Shown in pieces: positions 8,531 to 17,080 of a stretch of DNA of 64,000 nt (position 1 is the stretch's first letter; each line of letters opens with the position of its first letter). Source of the DNA: Lentzea guizhouensis (GTDB taxonomy: Bacteria; Actinomycetota; Actinomycetes; Mycobacteriales; Pseudonocardiaceae); the NCBI RefSeq assembly GCF_001701025.1, contig NZ_CP016793.1, forward strand, positions 5,332,001 to 5,396,000, written 5' to 3'. A model generated the notes under the pieces. That model was not told where the DNA came from, did not search any database, and saw only the letters and a list, made by a program, of their open reading frames with translations. The translations under genes and the position numbers were made by a program.

Positions 8531-8945
8531 GTGGCCGATGACTGCTCGCCCACCGTCCTGGTGGCCGTGCTCGCGCTCGGCGGCATCATGGTCTCGCTCA
8601 TGCAGACCCTGGTGATCCCGTTGCTGCCGGCGCTGCCCGCACTGCCCCTCCCGTCGCCCGGCGACACGGCGTGGGTGGTGAGCGCGACACTGCTGGTGAG
8701 CGCGGTGGCGACGCCGGTGGTCGGCCGGCTCGGCGACATGTACGGCAAGCGGCGGATGTTGCTGGTCAGCCTGGTGCGTGGTGGCCGTGGACTCCAGCGC
8801 GGTGGCCGGGCCGGTTCTCGCCCACCAGGCGAACCCAGGCGGGTTCCGGCTGGTCATGGGCCTCGGTGCGGTGGCCGCCCTCGCCGCGGTGGCCGTGGCG
8901 GCGGCGATCCCGAGCAGGCAGCCGGTCACGTCACCCGTGCCCTAA
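8531..8945 (+). pseudogene. MFS efflux transporter remnant with large internal deletion
   Basis: The 5' part encodes the first two membrane helices and MFS motif A (GRLGDMYGKRRML). Directly afterwards, in another frame, comes an MFS C-terminus (AGPVLAHQANPGGFRLVMG, then a last hydrophobic helix and a stop at 8943-8945). About ten helices are missing. The likely original ATG at 8538 (after AAAGGTGG) is also out of frame with the transporter sequence, a further lesion. The stop overlaps the end of the convergent phosphotransferase gene. Confidence 0.7.
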
Positions 8946-9688
8946 CCGAGCAGACCGGTGAACGAGGTGCGGATGTACTCGATGTCGCGCAGGTACAACC
9001 GGTCGTGGCCGTCCGCGATGTGGCTCGCGAACGCCGCGTTGCCCGCGTCCGCCTGCGCGTGCATGAACTCGACGAGCGCGGTGAGCCGGTCCGCTACGGC
9101 TTCGGCGAGGTTTGAGCGGTCTTCCAGTCCATAGGCGTCGCAGAACCGCGCCGCCCTGGCGGCCTGCTGCTCGACCGTGCCGAACCCGTCGCCGTTGTCC
9201 GGGTGGGTGAGGGGTGCCCAGCGGTACAACGCGTACGCCACGTCCCACCGCCGCGGCGCCGGGTGGGCGGTGTCGAAGTCGATCATCGCGACGGCCGTGT
9301 CCCCGTCCAGCACGCAGTTGTACGGCGCGAAGTCGCCGTGGCAGACCACCTCGGCCGGTTCCCGCGCCGGCAGCATCCAGTCGCCGGAGCGACCGAAGCC
9401 GACAGTCGCGTCGTGGTAGGACCGCAGCAGCCGGGCGGCGCTGACGAGCGCCTCCTCCGACCGCGCGGCGGGGGAGAGCGGGTAGTTGCTGACATCACCG
9501 GGGAAGAACGTGAGGACCTCGCGGCCCTCCTCGTCGATGCCGTGGAAGTCGGGCGCACCGGTGAAACCCTTTGCGCGAACGTGCCGCAGCAGCCCGTGCA
9601 CGAGCGGTGACCACGCACCCGTCGGCCGGCGCACGGTGTCACCGGTGCGATAGACCTCGTTGATTCCGCCGCCTGTGAGAAGTTCCAT
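8942..9688 (-). CDS. Aminoglycoside phosphotransferase (APH)-fold small-molecule kinase
   Basis: 248 residues from ATG 9688, preceded by GGGAGGG. The kinase core is clear: the catalytic-loop motif VCHGDFAPYNCVLDG (HGDxxPxN) and the Mg-binding IDFDTAHPAPRRWDVAYALYR. Family members phosphorylate aminoglycosides, macrolides, choline-like or sugar substrates; the true substrate is not predictable. It is divergent from the gene at 9721 with only 32 bases between starts, so promoters must overlap. Confidence 0.8.
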   Translation of the reverse strand: MELLTGGGINEVYRTGDTVRRPTGAWSPLVHGLLRHVRAKGFTGAPDFHGIDEEGREVLTFFPGDVSNYPLSPAARSEEALVSAARLLRSYHDATVGFGRSGDWMLPAREPAEVVCHGDFAPYNCVLDGDTAVAMIDFDTAHPAPRRWDVAYALYRWAPLTHPDNGDGFGTVEQQAARAARFCDAYGLEDRSNLAEAVADRLTALVEFMHAQADAGNAAFASHIADGHDRLYLRDIEYIRTSFTGLLG

Positions 9689-9720
9689 CAACCCTCCCGC
9701 CGCATGACACCATCTCGCCC

Positions 9721-10752
9721 ATGCCTGCACAGTGGCTCGAGGTCCGTGCCCACCTGCTCGAACACCGGCACGCCTTCGCGGTCAAGGCCGCCGCGGAGTA
9801 CCCGGACGTGCCGAAGGTGGCAGGAACGCCGCTGCTCACCGCCGCCCACTGGATGCCGGCGGAACCGGTCCCGCTGCACGATCTCACGCTGGAGCTGGCC
9901 AGGGCCACCGATTTCCGGCTCGTGAGCAGCGGTCTGCCGGAGGGCTTCCGCTGCTACTCCGAGGCGATGGCGGCACTCGCGGCGCCCGCGGTGTTTGAGA
10001 ACCGGCCGACGTACCGGCTGCTCGAATTCGCCGGGAGGCACCTGAAGTTCGGCATCGGGTCCTACTTCGACGGGATCGACGTGGGGGAGGCGTGCGCGCA
10101 CGAGTACGCGGCGCGCGAGCTCGGGAAGACCGACTCGGTGCCGATGCGGGACGCCGTGGGCGATCCGTGCGACCCGGCGCGGCGGCCGGTGAACGTCGCG
10201 ATCAGCACGCTGACGATCCGGCACGACCGGGCGAGCGGGCGCTCGACGTTCTTCCTGCACTGGCGCGACCCGCGCAAGGTCGGGCATGCGGGCGGGATGT
10301 ACCAGGTGCTGCCGGTCGGGGTCTTCCAGTCCGCCACCGACGTCGTGAACGACTTCTCCCTGTGGCACTGCATGGTCCGCGAGTTCGCGGAGGAGCTGCT
10401 CGGCGCGCCGGAGGAGTACACCGGGCCGGTCGACTACGCCGGCTGGCCGTTCGCGCGCCGGATGGCCGAGGCCCGCGTGTCCTACCTCGGGATGGGCGTC
10501 GACCCGTTGACGTTCGCGACGGACATGCTGACCGTCGCGGTGTTCGAGGCGGAGCTCTTCGACGAGCTGTTCGGTGACCTGGTGTCGCACAACGACGAGG
10601 GCCGCGTGCTGGCCGGGCTCGACTTCACCGCCGAGAACGTCGAGCGGTTCGTGCACGACGAACCGACGCAGGCGGCGGGCGCGGCGCTGCTGGCGCTCGC
10701 GTGGCAGCACCGCGAGCAGCTGCTCAGCCCACCGCCGTCCACTCGCGACTGA
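9721..10752 (+). CDS. Uncharacterised NUDIX-like protein
   Basis: 343 residues. I do not recognise a named function. The segment HAGGMYQVLPVGVFQ followed by WHCMVREFAEELLGAPEE resembles a degenerate Nudix box (REFAEELLG for REUxEExG), and the flanks (ISTLTIRHDR, RSTFFLHWRDP) would be the strands of such a fold. The N-terminal 120 residues (MPAQWLEVRAHLLEHRHAFA) are a separate region. The end overlaps the convergent NB-ARC remnant by 29 bases. Confidence 0.5.
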   Translation: MPAQWLEVRAHLLEHRHAFAVKAAAEYPDVPKVAGTPLLTAAHWMPAEPVPLHDLTLELARATDFRLVSSGLPEGFRCYSEAMAALAAPAVFENRPTYRLLEFAGRHLKFGIGSYFDGIDVGEACAHEYAARELGKTDSVPMRDAVGDPCDPARRPVNVAISTLTIRHDRASGRSTFFLHWRDPRKVGHAGGMYQVLPVGVFQSATDVVNDFSLWHCMVREFAEELLGAPEEYTGPVDYAGWPFARRMAEARVSYLGMGVDPLTFATDMLTVAVFEAELFDELFGDLVSHNDEGRVLAGLDFTAENVERFVHDEPTQAAGAALLALAWQHREQLLSPPPSTRD

Positions 10753-11325
10753 GCTCGGCGGCGAACAACCGCATCAGGCCCGGCAGCCGGTACGTCTCGC
10801 CGTCACCCCACTCGGCGAGCCCGAGGTCGACCAGCCGGTCCAGCGCCGCCTCCGCCTCCAGCACGCCGACGCCGAGGCCCACCGCCGCCGTGGTGACGTC
10901 GCACAGCTCGTGCCGGCCCAGCACCCGGAACGCCGCGGCCACCAGCGGGTCGCCGACGTCCGCGAACGCCGCCGCGTAGGCCGCGCGGACCGACTCGCCG
11001 CCGTAGCTGAGCTCGGTGAGCCTGCGCTTCTCCGGTTCGAGCCTGCGCGCCAGCCACGCGAGCGGCCGCCACGGGCGGTGGGCGAGGAGCGTGCCCGCGA
11101 TGCGCAGGGCCAGCGGGACGCCGTGGCAGAGGCGGACGATCCTGGCCGCCGCCGGTGGGTCGGCCTCGACCCGTTCCGCACCGGCCAGCCGGATCAACAG
11201 CTCGAAACCGTCCACTTCGGACAACGGACCGAGGCCGACGTGCGCGGCCCCGTCCAGCAGCAGCGGGGACCGGCTGGTGACCAGGACCGCGCACGGTCCG
11301 GCGGCGGGCACGAGGTCGCGCACCT
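10724..11325 (-). pseudogene. SARP/STAND regulator remnant (end of NB-ARC plus winged helix)
   Basis: In frame with the stop at 10724 the sequence reads AQVRDLVPAAGPCAVLVTSR, SPLLLDGAAHVGLGPLSEV, a GVPLALRIAG motif and a winged-helix-like region (LTELSYGGESVRAAYAAAF) to a premature-looking end at SREWTAVG. This is the C-terminal half of an NB-ARC domain. The DNA-binding domain, the P-loop and the TPRs are absent. Its 5' side abuts a signal-peptidase scrap on the opposite strand at about 11325, marking a rearrangement junction. Confidence 0.6.
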
Positions 11326-11447
11326 GGGCCGGGTGGCTGCTGGTGCTGGGGGACAACCTGGCGCGCAGCAAGGACTCCCGGCTGCTCGGGTGCATCCCGG
11401 ACACCGACCTGCTCGGTGTGGTGCTGCGGCCGATCGGGCAGGGGTGA
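11326..11447 (+). pseudogene. S26 signal peptidase C-terminal remnant
   Basis: The frame reads GWLLVLGDNLARSKDSRLLG and continues CIPDTDLLGVVLRPIGQG to a stop at 11445-11447. GDNxxxSxDSRxxG is the conserved box near the C-terminus of type I signal peptidases (S26), but the catalytic Ser and Lys segments are missing. It is the tail of a lost gene. Confidence 0.6.
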
Positions 11448-11453
11448 GGCGCG

Positions 11454-11630
11454 GTGCTGGGTGCGGTGGTCCTGTGTAGACTCGTGTTGCTGGTGTCGGC
11501 GGTGAGCAAGGTGCGGTCGCGGGCGGACTACGCGGAGTTCGTGGCCTCGGTGCTGGCGGCCGTGCTCGGGGTGGTCGGCGCGGTGGTGGTGCTGCGGTTC
11601 GACGACGTGGCCGAGCTGGTCAGCTCTTGA
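11454..11630 (+). CDS. Short MauE/DoxX-like membrane protein, probably a fragment
   Basis: A 58-codon frame from GTG 11454 reads LGAVVLCRLVLLVSAVSKVR, SRADYAEFVASVLAAVLG and a second hydrophobic stretch. The opening resembles the first helix and SxxxKxRxxxxF motif of MauE/DoxX-type membrane proteins, which are normally about three times longer. It follows the signal-peptidase scrap by 6 bases, so both may be left from one operon. Its end overlaps the convergent IucA/IucC gene by 11 bases. Confidence 0.4.
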   Translation: MLGAVVLCRLVLLVSAVSKVRSRADYAEFVASVLAAVLGVVGAVVVLRFDDVAELVSS

Positions 11631-12993
11631 ACGGGTTCGGCAGGTGGGCCCACTGCTTGGTCGCCGGGTCGAGTCGCATCAGCGTGAGCGGTTTCGCCGG
11701 GATCGGGTCGTGCAGCAGCGCGTGCCGGTCGGGTGTGTCCGGCAGTGTTCCGGCGATGACCTGCCAGAGCTCTGCTGTTGGTGCTTCGAGGGTGGTGACC
11801 AGGCCGGTCAGCGTGGTCGCGAAGAACGTGGCGAACGTCTTGGCGCGCAGGGCCTCCTGGTCGGCGTGCAGGCGGTCGGGGAGGTCGGGGCGCGGGCTGA
11901 CCCGGATGTCGGCGAGGTCGCGGTAGACCAGTCTCGTGGGTCGGCCGTTCGTCAGCCCGACCAGCAGGTTCTGCTCGTGCGCCTCCAGCGCCACGCCCCT
12001 GGCGAGCAGGGTCATGATCGGCGGCACGGCCAGTTCGGCGAACTCGGTGAGCCACTGCACCGGGTCACCGAGGTGGCAGATCGGCGGCTTCGCGCCGTCG
12101 ACCGGCCTGGCCGTGAGGGCGGCGAGCGGCAGCAGCGTCTCGTTCGGGCGGATCGCCGGTTTGTCGCGCAGGATCACGCCCAGCTCACGGTCCGGCTCAC
12201 CGTTCGTGCGCACGGCGGCGGAGGCCCGGTTGCGCTGCAGCTCGATGCCTTCGACGGTGCGTTCCAGGAAGTCCGAGACCGTCGTGGCGGTTGTGATCGA
12301 GCTCGCCGAGATGTCCCGCACGGCCGAGGTGATCTGCGCGCTGAGCGTCGTCTTCACGTGCCACGCGCCGGCCGACAACGTCCGCAGGGCCATCAACGGG
12401 CTCGCGTCGAGCGTGCCGATCGAGTGAACTTCCTTACGTGTCGCCTGCCACGGGTGCACCGGGAGCAGGAGCGTCCGGCCGTCTCTGAGCTCCTCCGGCC
12501 AGTCGCCGAACACCACGTGGTCGTCGGCCGGGTGGAGCCTCAGCGCTGTCCTTGGCCGATGTTCCGGGCCATAGTCGAGGTGGTCCTGAGCCGTGAACCC
12601 GGTCCGGTTGCGGCAACACGGGTGCAACGGGTGCCCGTCCACGACGCTCTGCTCGTGCTCCTCCAGCGTGCGGTCCAGAAACGGCGTGGCCAGCGGTTTC
12701 GCCGTCCGCGCCAACGCCAGCCCCGCCACGCTGTGCGCGACCTCCCGAGCCAGCCGCTCACTGTTCGGCCACTGCCGGACCACGTCGGCCGGATGCCCGT
12801 CCGTGCGCTCGACCGCAGGCAACGGCTCGACGTCGACCGCCCGCCTCACCCGCTGGAGCACCGCCTCCCGCGCAGCCGGCAACGCGGCGAGGAACCGCTC
12901 GGCCCGCTCACCCTCCAGCGCGGCGGCGAATTCCGTCTCGACCTGCGTTTGCGTGAGAATGACGTGATCCTGACACATCGCCAGAGGGAACAC
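11620..12993 (-). CDS. IucA/IucC-family NIS siderophore synthetase
   Basis: 457 residues, shorter than the usual 580-620. Conserved elements are the ATP/substrate motif VVDGHPLHPCCRNRTGF, LLPVHPWQAT, the C-terminal ALEAHEQNLLVGL and YRDLADIRV. These enzymes condense a carboxylate with an amine or alcohol to build hydroxamate/citrate siderophores in the cytosol. The first start (GTG 12993) and MCQDHVILTQ (12978) are both possible; neither has a strong ribosome-binding site. It is divergent from a second family member two bases away. No DmdR/IdeR-type iron box was recognised between them. Confidence 0.82.
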   Translation of the reverse strand: MFPLAMCQDHVILTQTQVETEFAAALEGERAERFLAALPAAREAVLQRVRRAVDVEPLPAVERTDGHPADVVRQWPNSERLAREVAHSVAGLALARTAKPLATPFLDRTLEEHEQSVVDGHPLHPCCRNRTGFTAQDHLDYGPEHRPRTALRLHPADDHVVFGDWPEELRDGRTLLLPVHPWQATRKEVHSIGTLDASPLMALRTLSAGAWHVKTTLSAQITSAVRDISASSITTATTVSDFLERTVEGIELQRNRASAAVRTNGEPDRELGVILRDKPAIRPNETLLPLAALTARPVDGAKPPICHLGDPVQWLTEFAELAVPPIMTLLARGVALEAHEQNLLVGLTNGRPTRLVYRDLADIRVSPRPDLPDRLHADQEALRAKTFATFFATTLTGLVTTLEAPTAELWQVIAGTLPDTPDRHALLHDPIPAKPLTLMRLDPATKQWAHLPNPFKS

Positions 12994-12995
12994 AG

Positions 12996-14462
12996 GTGGA
13001 AGCGAACTCCGACCCCGACGGCATCACCGCGACCGCGCTGCTGAACTGCCTGCGCCGCGAGGTCGCCGAGGTGACCACCACCGCCGACCACCTGCTGCTG
13101 AAGCTCCCGCACACCGGCGCCCTCCTGCGCGCCCGCACCGGCCGCTGGCCCTCGTCCCCCGAACTCCTCGCCGGCACCTGGCACCCCATCACCTGGCACG
13201 AACTGGCCGTCCTCATCGTCAAGGAGCTCGGCACGGCCCCCGTCGGCTTCCTCGACGAGATCGCCGCCTCCCACTCCGCCATCGCCGCCATCCTCGCCAC
13301 CCGCGGTGCCCCGCCGAATGATGCGTACCAGCGCTCCGAACAGGCCCTGATCGCCGGCCACCGCTACCACCCGGCCCCCAAGAGCCGCGGCTCCCTGCCC
13401 GCCTCCGCCTGGCTCCCGTACGCCCCGGAAACGCACGCTGCCTTCCGGTTGGCGGTGCTGCACGGCGACTTCGTGGACGCGGGCGACGTGGCCCTGCCCG
13501 CCGGCTCGTTGCCCGCCCACCCGCTGCAGCTCTCGTTGCTGGGCCTGTCCGGGGACGCTGACGGCCCGCTGGTCTGGCCGACCTCCTCGGTCCGCACGGT
13601 CTACGACCCGGCAGCCGACCTGTTCTACAAGTTCAGCCTCGACATCCAGATCACCAACGACATCCGCCGGCTCTGGACCTACGACCTCCACTGGATCCCA
13701 CCACTCGCGCAGGTGCTGAGGCCGGTGTTCGCCGACATCGCCGCCACCTACCCCGGCACCGCCTTCCTGCTGGACCGCGGCTACCGCACCTCGCCGTCGT
13801 GCTTCGAGGGCCTGGCCGTGGTCGTCCGCGACGGCATCCGCCGGCACACCTGGCCAGGCGTCACCCCACTGCTGGCCGCGGGGATCGCCGAGGGTTTCCC
13901 CGGCAACCCGCTCGACGCTCTCGTCGACCCGGCTGCCTGGTTCCGCGCGTACGTGTCGGCTGTCGCGCCGCCGGTGCTGCACGCCTTCTTCGCCCACGGC
14001 GTGGTGATGGAGAGCCACATGCAGAACGTGCTGGTGGGTGTGGATTCCGCTGGTATGCCCGTGCAGGCGTTCTACCGGGATCACGAGGGCATGCGGTTGC
14101 TGCCGTCGCACACCTCGCTGTTGTCCTCAGTGGACGGGGACCTGGCCGGGGCGCGCGGGGTGTCCGAGGCGAAGGGGTGGGAGCGGCTGCAGTACTGCCT
14201 GATCGTGAACCACCTGATGGAGATCGCGGGGGCGGTGCACGCTCGCCATCCCGGAGTGGACCTCTGGGGGGAGGCTCGGGCGGTGTTCGCCGCGTATGCC
14301 GAGGAGCACGGGTCGCCGCCGTTGTTGAGGGCGTTGCTGGAGAGCAGTCCGTCGGTGCCGGCGAAGGCGAACCTGCTGTTGAGGTGGACGAGGGCGGAAG
14401 GCGCTGCCAGCCGTTACGTCGACTGCCCGAACCCGCTGAGGAGCACGCCGGCGCCGTCGTGA
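12996..14462 (+). CDS. IucA/IucC-family NIS siderophore synthetase (second copy)
   Basis: 488 residues from GTG 12996 (MEANSDPDGITATALLNCL). Family motifs are present in variant form: ALIAGHRYHPAPKSRG (HxxHPxxKxR), LPAHPLQLS where the paralogue has LPVHPWQ, VMESHMQNVLVGV and FYRDHEGMRLL. It is a diverged paralogue of the divergently transcribed gene; two such enzymes often act in sequence on one siderophore. No monooxygenase, decarboxylase or exporter gene is next to them, so the rest of the pathway must lie elsewhere or be lost. Confidence 0.82.
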   Translation: MEANSDPDGITATALLNCLRREVAEVTTTADHLLLKLPHTGALLRARTGRWPSSPELLAGTWHPITWHELAVLIVKELGTAPVGFLDEIAASHSAIAAILATRGAPPNDAYQRSEQALIAGHRYHPAPKSRGSLPASAWLPYAPETHAAFRLAVLHGDFVDAGDVALPAGSLPAHPLQLSLLGLSGDADGPLVWPTSSVRTVYDPAADLFYKFSLDIQITNDIRRLWTYDLHWIPPLAQVLRPVFADIAATYPGTAFLLDRGYRTSPSCFEGLAVVVRDGIRRHTWPGVTPLLAAGIAEGFPGNPLDALVDPAAWFRAYVSAVAPPVLHAFFAHGVVMESHMQNVLVGVDSAGMPVQAFYRDHEGMRLLPSHTSLLSSVDGDLAGARGVSEAKGWERLQYCLIVNHLMEIAGAVHARHPGVDLWGEARAVFAAYAEEHGSPPLLRALLESSPSVPAKANLLLRWTRAEGAASRYVDCPNPLRSTPAPS

Positions 14463-14538
14463 GGCCGCAGGCCACGCCTCGCCACCCCGTTTGCCGGGTT
14501 CGTCCACGTTCCACATCGGCCTCACCTAGGCTTGCGCG

Positions 14539-15888
14539 GTGATCTCCGGCCCGGCCATGTCCGGCTGGCGGCACCCCGCCCGCCTCGTCGTCCTCGCCTT
14601 CCTGGCCGCCACCGCCGCCGGGACGGCCCTGTTCATGCTCCCCGTCGCCGCCGAGCCCGGCCGCTCAACGGGCCTGTTGACCGCCCTGTTCACCGCTGTC
14701 TCCGGCATCACCGGCACCGGTCTGGCCGTGGTGGACACCGGTGCGCACTGGTCGACGTTCGGCGAGGTCGTGCTGCTGGTGCTGTGCCAGATCGGCGGCT
14801 TCGGCATCATGACGATGGCCTCGGTGCTGGCGTTGCTGGTGTCGCACCGGCTCGGGTTGCACATGCAGCTCACCGTCAAGACCGAGACGAACACCCTCAA
14901 CCTCGGGCATGTCCGCCGGGTCATCGCGGGTGTGGTCACGATCAGCCTGGCAGTCGAGGCGATCGGCGCCGCGGTGCTCGCGACGAGGTTCTGGCTGGGC
15001 TATGACATGACCCTGGGCAGGGCGCTGTACGAAGGCGTCTTCCACGCCGTGTCGGCGTTCAACAGCGTCGGGCTCGCGCTCTACCCGGACAACCTCATGC
15101 GGTTCGCGACGGACCCGTGGATCTGCCTGCCGGTCGTGGCGGTGGCGGTCACGGGCGGGCTCGGGTTTCCCGTGCTGTTCGAGATCCTGCGCGGCAGGAG
15201 CAGGCGCAGGGGCCGGTGGTCGTTGCACACCAAGATCACGGTGCCCGTCTACCTGGGGCTGATCGCGGTCGGCACGCTGGTGGTGCTGACGGTCGAGTGG
15301 AGCAAGGCCGGCACGCTCGGGCCGTACGGGGTGGGGGAGAAGCTCCTCATCGGGCTCTTCCACGGTGCCATGCCGGGGACGGCCGGGTTCAACACCATCG
15401 ACATCGCGCAGCTGCAGCCGGCGACGATGCTGGTGCACGACGTGCTGATGTTCATCGGCGGTGGCAGTGCGGGGACGACGGGTGGCATCAAGGTCACCAC
15501 GTTCGCGCTGATCGCCTTCGTGCTGCTGGCCGAGGTGCGGGCCGAGCCGAGTGTGCACGTCATGGGGCGCAAGATCAGCGCCGAGGTGCAGCGGCAGGCG
15601 GTCACGGTGGCGTTGCTCGGGGTCGGTGTCGTGATGACGGCGACGATGATCTTGCTGGCCACCACGCAGTTCCGGCTCGACGACGTGCTGTTCGAGACCA
15701 CCTCCGCGTTCGGCGGGGTGGGGATGTCCACCGGCATCACGGCCAAGCTGCCGCCGGTGGCCCAGTTGGTCATCATCGTGCTGATGTTCATCGGCAGGGT
15801 CGGGTCGATCACCCTGGTGTCGGCCCTGGCGCTGCGGGAACGCCGGCGCCGCTACGAACTACCCGAGGAGCGACCCATTGTCGGATAG
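14539..15888 (+). CDS. ktrB: Potassium uptake channel subunit KtrB/TrkH
   Basis: 449 residues from GTG 14539, highly hydrophobic, with four repeated M1-P-M2 units. The four pore loops are visible: SGITGTGLAVVDTG, FNSVGLALYP, GTAGFNTIDI and AFGGVGMSTGI. The glycine of each lines the K+ filter. Length fits KtrB rather than the longer TrkH. It ends in an 11-bp overlap with the start of the gating-ring gene, so the two are co-translated. Confidence 0.93.
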   Translation: MISGPAMSGWRHPARLVVLAFLAATAAGTALFMLPVAAEPGRSTGLLTALFTAVSGITGTGLAVVDTGAHWSTFGEVVLLVLCQIGGFGIMTMASVLALLVSHRLGLHMQLTVKTETNTLNLGHVRRVIAGVVTISLAVEAIGAAVLATRFWLGYDMTLGRALYEGVFHAVSAFNSVGLALYPDNLMRFATDPWICLPVVAVAVTGGLGFPVLFEILRGRSRRRGRWSLHTKITVPVYLGLIAVGTLVVLTVEWSKAGTLGPYGVGEKLLIGLFHGAMPGTAGFNTIDIAQLQPATMLVHDVLMFIGGGSAGTTGGIKVTTFALIAFVLLAEVRAEPSVHVMGRKISAEVQRQAVTVALLGVGVVMTATMILLATTQFRLDDVLFETTSAFGGVGMSTGITAKLPPVAQLVIIVLMFIGRVGSITLVSALALRERRRRYELPEERPIVG

Positions 15889-16540
15889 GCAGGCTTCCCG
15901 CGTCGTCGTGATCGGGCTGGGCCGATTCGGCAGCTCGCTCGCGCTGGAACTGATCGCCCAGGGCACCGAGGTCATGGTGGTCGACTCGGACCCGAAGCTG
16001 GTGCAGCGGTACGCCGACGACTTCACCCACGCCGTCGTCGCCGACAGCACCGACGCCGAGGTCATGCGGCAGCTCGGGGTCGACGAGTTCCAGCACGCGG
16101 TGGTGGGCATCGGCACGAACCTCGAGGCCAGCATCCTCACCGCGGTGGTGCTGGTCGACTTCGGCATCCAGACGATCTGGGCCAAGGCGATCAGCCACGA
16201 GCACCGCCGGATCCTCGAACGCATCGGTGTCCACCGGGTCGTGCTGCCCGAGCACGAGATGGGTGAACGCGTGGCGCACATGGTCACCGGGCGGGTGCTG
16301 GACTACATCGAGTTCGAGGACGACTACGCGATGATCAAGACGCGCGCGCCGGAGGAGGCGGTCGGGCACGCGCTCGGTAAGAGCAAGCTGCGCGCCAAGT
16401 ACGGCGTCACCGTCGTCGGTGTCAAGCGCTCCGGTGAGGGCTTCACCTACGCCACCACCGACACCGTGGTCGAACGCGGCGACGTGCTCATCATCGCCGG
16501 CAAGACCGCGGACGTCGAACGGCTGGCCGACAAGACCTGA
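15878..16540 (+). CDS. ktrA: Potassium channel gating subunit KtrA/TrkA (RCK)
   Basis: 220 residues, TTG start at 15878 inside the end of ktrB. An N-terminal RCK/Rossmann domain (VVVIGLGRFGSSLALELIAQ, the GxGxxG nucleotide site, then VDSDP) is followed by a TrkA-C domain (KTRAPEEAVGHALGKSKLRA to VERGDVLIIAGK). It forms the octameric nucleotide-binding ring on KtrB. The stop TGA (16538-16540) directly abuts the stop of the convergent amaP gene, making the palindrome TGATCA. Confidence 0.92.
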   Translation: MSDRQASRVVVIGLGRFGSSLALELIAQGTEVMVVDSDPKLVQRYADDFTHAVVADSTDAEVMRQLGVDEFQHAVVGIGTNLEASILTAVVLVDFGIQTIWAKAISHEHRRILERIGVHRVVLPEHEMGERVAHMVTGRVLDYIEFEDDYAMIKTRAPEEAVGHALGKSKLRAKYGVTVVGVKRSGEGFTYATTDTVVERGDVLIIAGKTADVERLADKT

Positions 16541-17080
16541 TCAGGAGACCCGCGCGCCGGAAGCGGACGTGGCGAGCCGGAACTCGACGGTCGCCACGAG
16601 CTCCGGCGACTCCAGCGCCTCCCGCAACCGCGGAACACCCTCGGAGTCGATGCGCCGACGGATCTCTCGCACGTCCGCGTCCCCGTGCGCCCGCACGACC
16701 AGTGCGAGCCGGGGCGCTGTATGCGGCCCGGTCAGCGCGGCCTCCACCTTGCGCACGCCCGGATACCCGCTGATCTCCTCTGCCAGCGGTGCGGTCGCGA
16801 CCGACGTGGACATCCGCGTCGAGCCGTTGTCACCGCTCCACCGCCACGTCGCCGTCGGCGTGCGCGGCACCTGCGCCAGCAACCAGCGCAGGCACAGCAA
16901 CGCCAGCACGACCGCGACGACAGCCGTCACCACGAGCACCCACGTAGGCGGCAGGTCCGCACCGGGCACCAGCGGAGCACCGGAGTCCAGCTGAGGGATC
17001 CGGCCGAGATGTGCCACCACGGCAGCACCTCCGGCGCCCAGCAACACCAGACCGCACAGGAACAACAGCACCCGGTTCAC
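16541..17080 (-). CDS. amaP: AmaP: membrane anchor of Asp23-type envelope stress proteins
   Basis: 179 residues from GTG 17080 (VNRVLLFLCGLVLLGAGGAA). Two N-terminal helices (about 4-25 and 47-68) are followed by a cytoplasmic Asp23-like alpha/beta segment (VATAPLAEEISGYPGVRKVE, LALVVRAHGDADVREIRRRI). This is the AmaP layout, which tethers Asp23 proteins to the inner face of the membrane. It overlaps the upstream gene by 4 bases and is the last gene of the cluster. Confidence 0.8.
   Translation of the reverse strand: MNRVLLFLCGLVLLGAGGAAVVAHLGRIPQLDSGAPLVPGADLPPTWVLVVTAVVAVVLALLCLRWLLAQVPRTPTATWRWSGDNGSTRMSTSVATAPLAEEISGYPGVRKVEAALTGPHTAPRLALVVRAHGDADVREIRRRIDSEGVPRLREALESPELVATVEFRLATSASGARVS

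Noticed and set aside
12960..13000. Iron box (DmdR/IdeR type) between the siderophore genes
   Set aside because: No TTAGGTTAGGCTAACCTAA-like palindrome is present in the short intergenic bases.
16538..16543. TGATCA formed by two abutting convergent stop codons as a regulatory site
   Set aside because: It follows simply from the two stops touching; no hairpin or further symmetry surrounds it.
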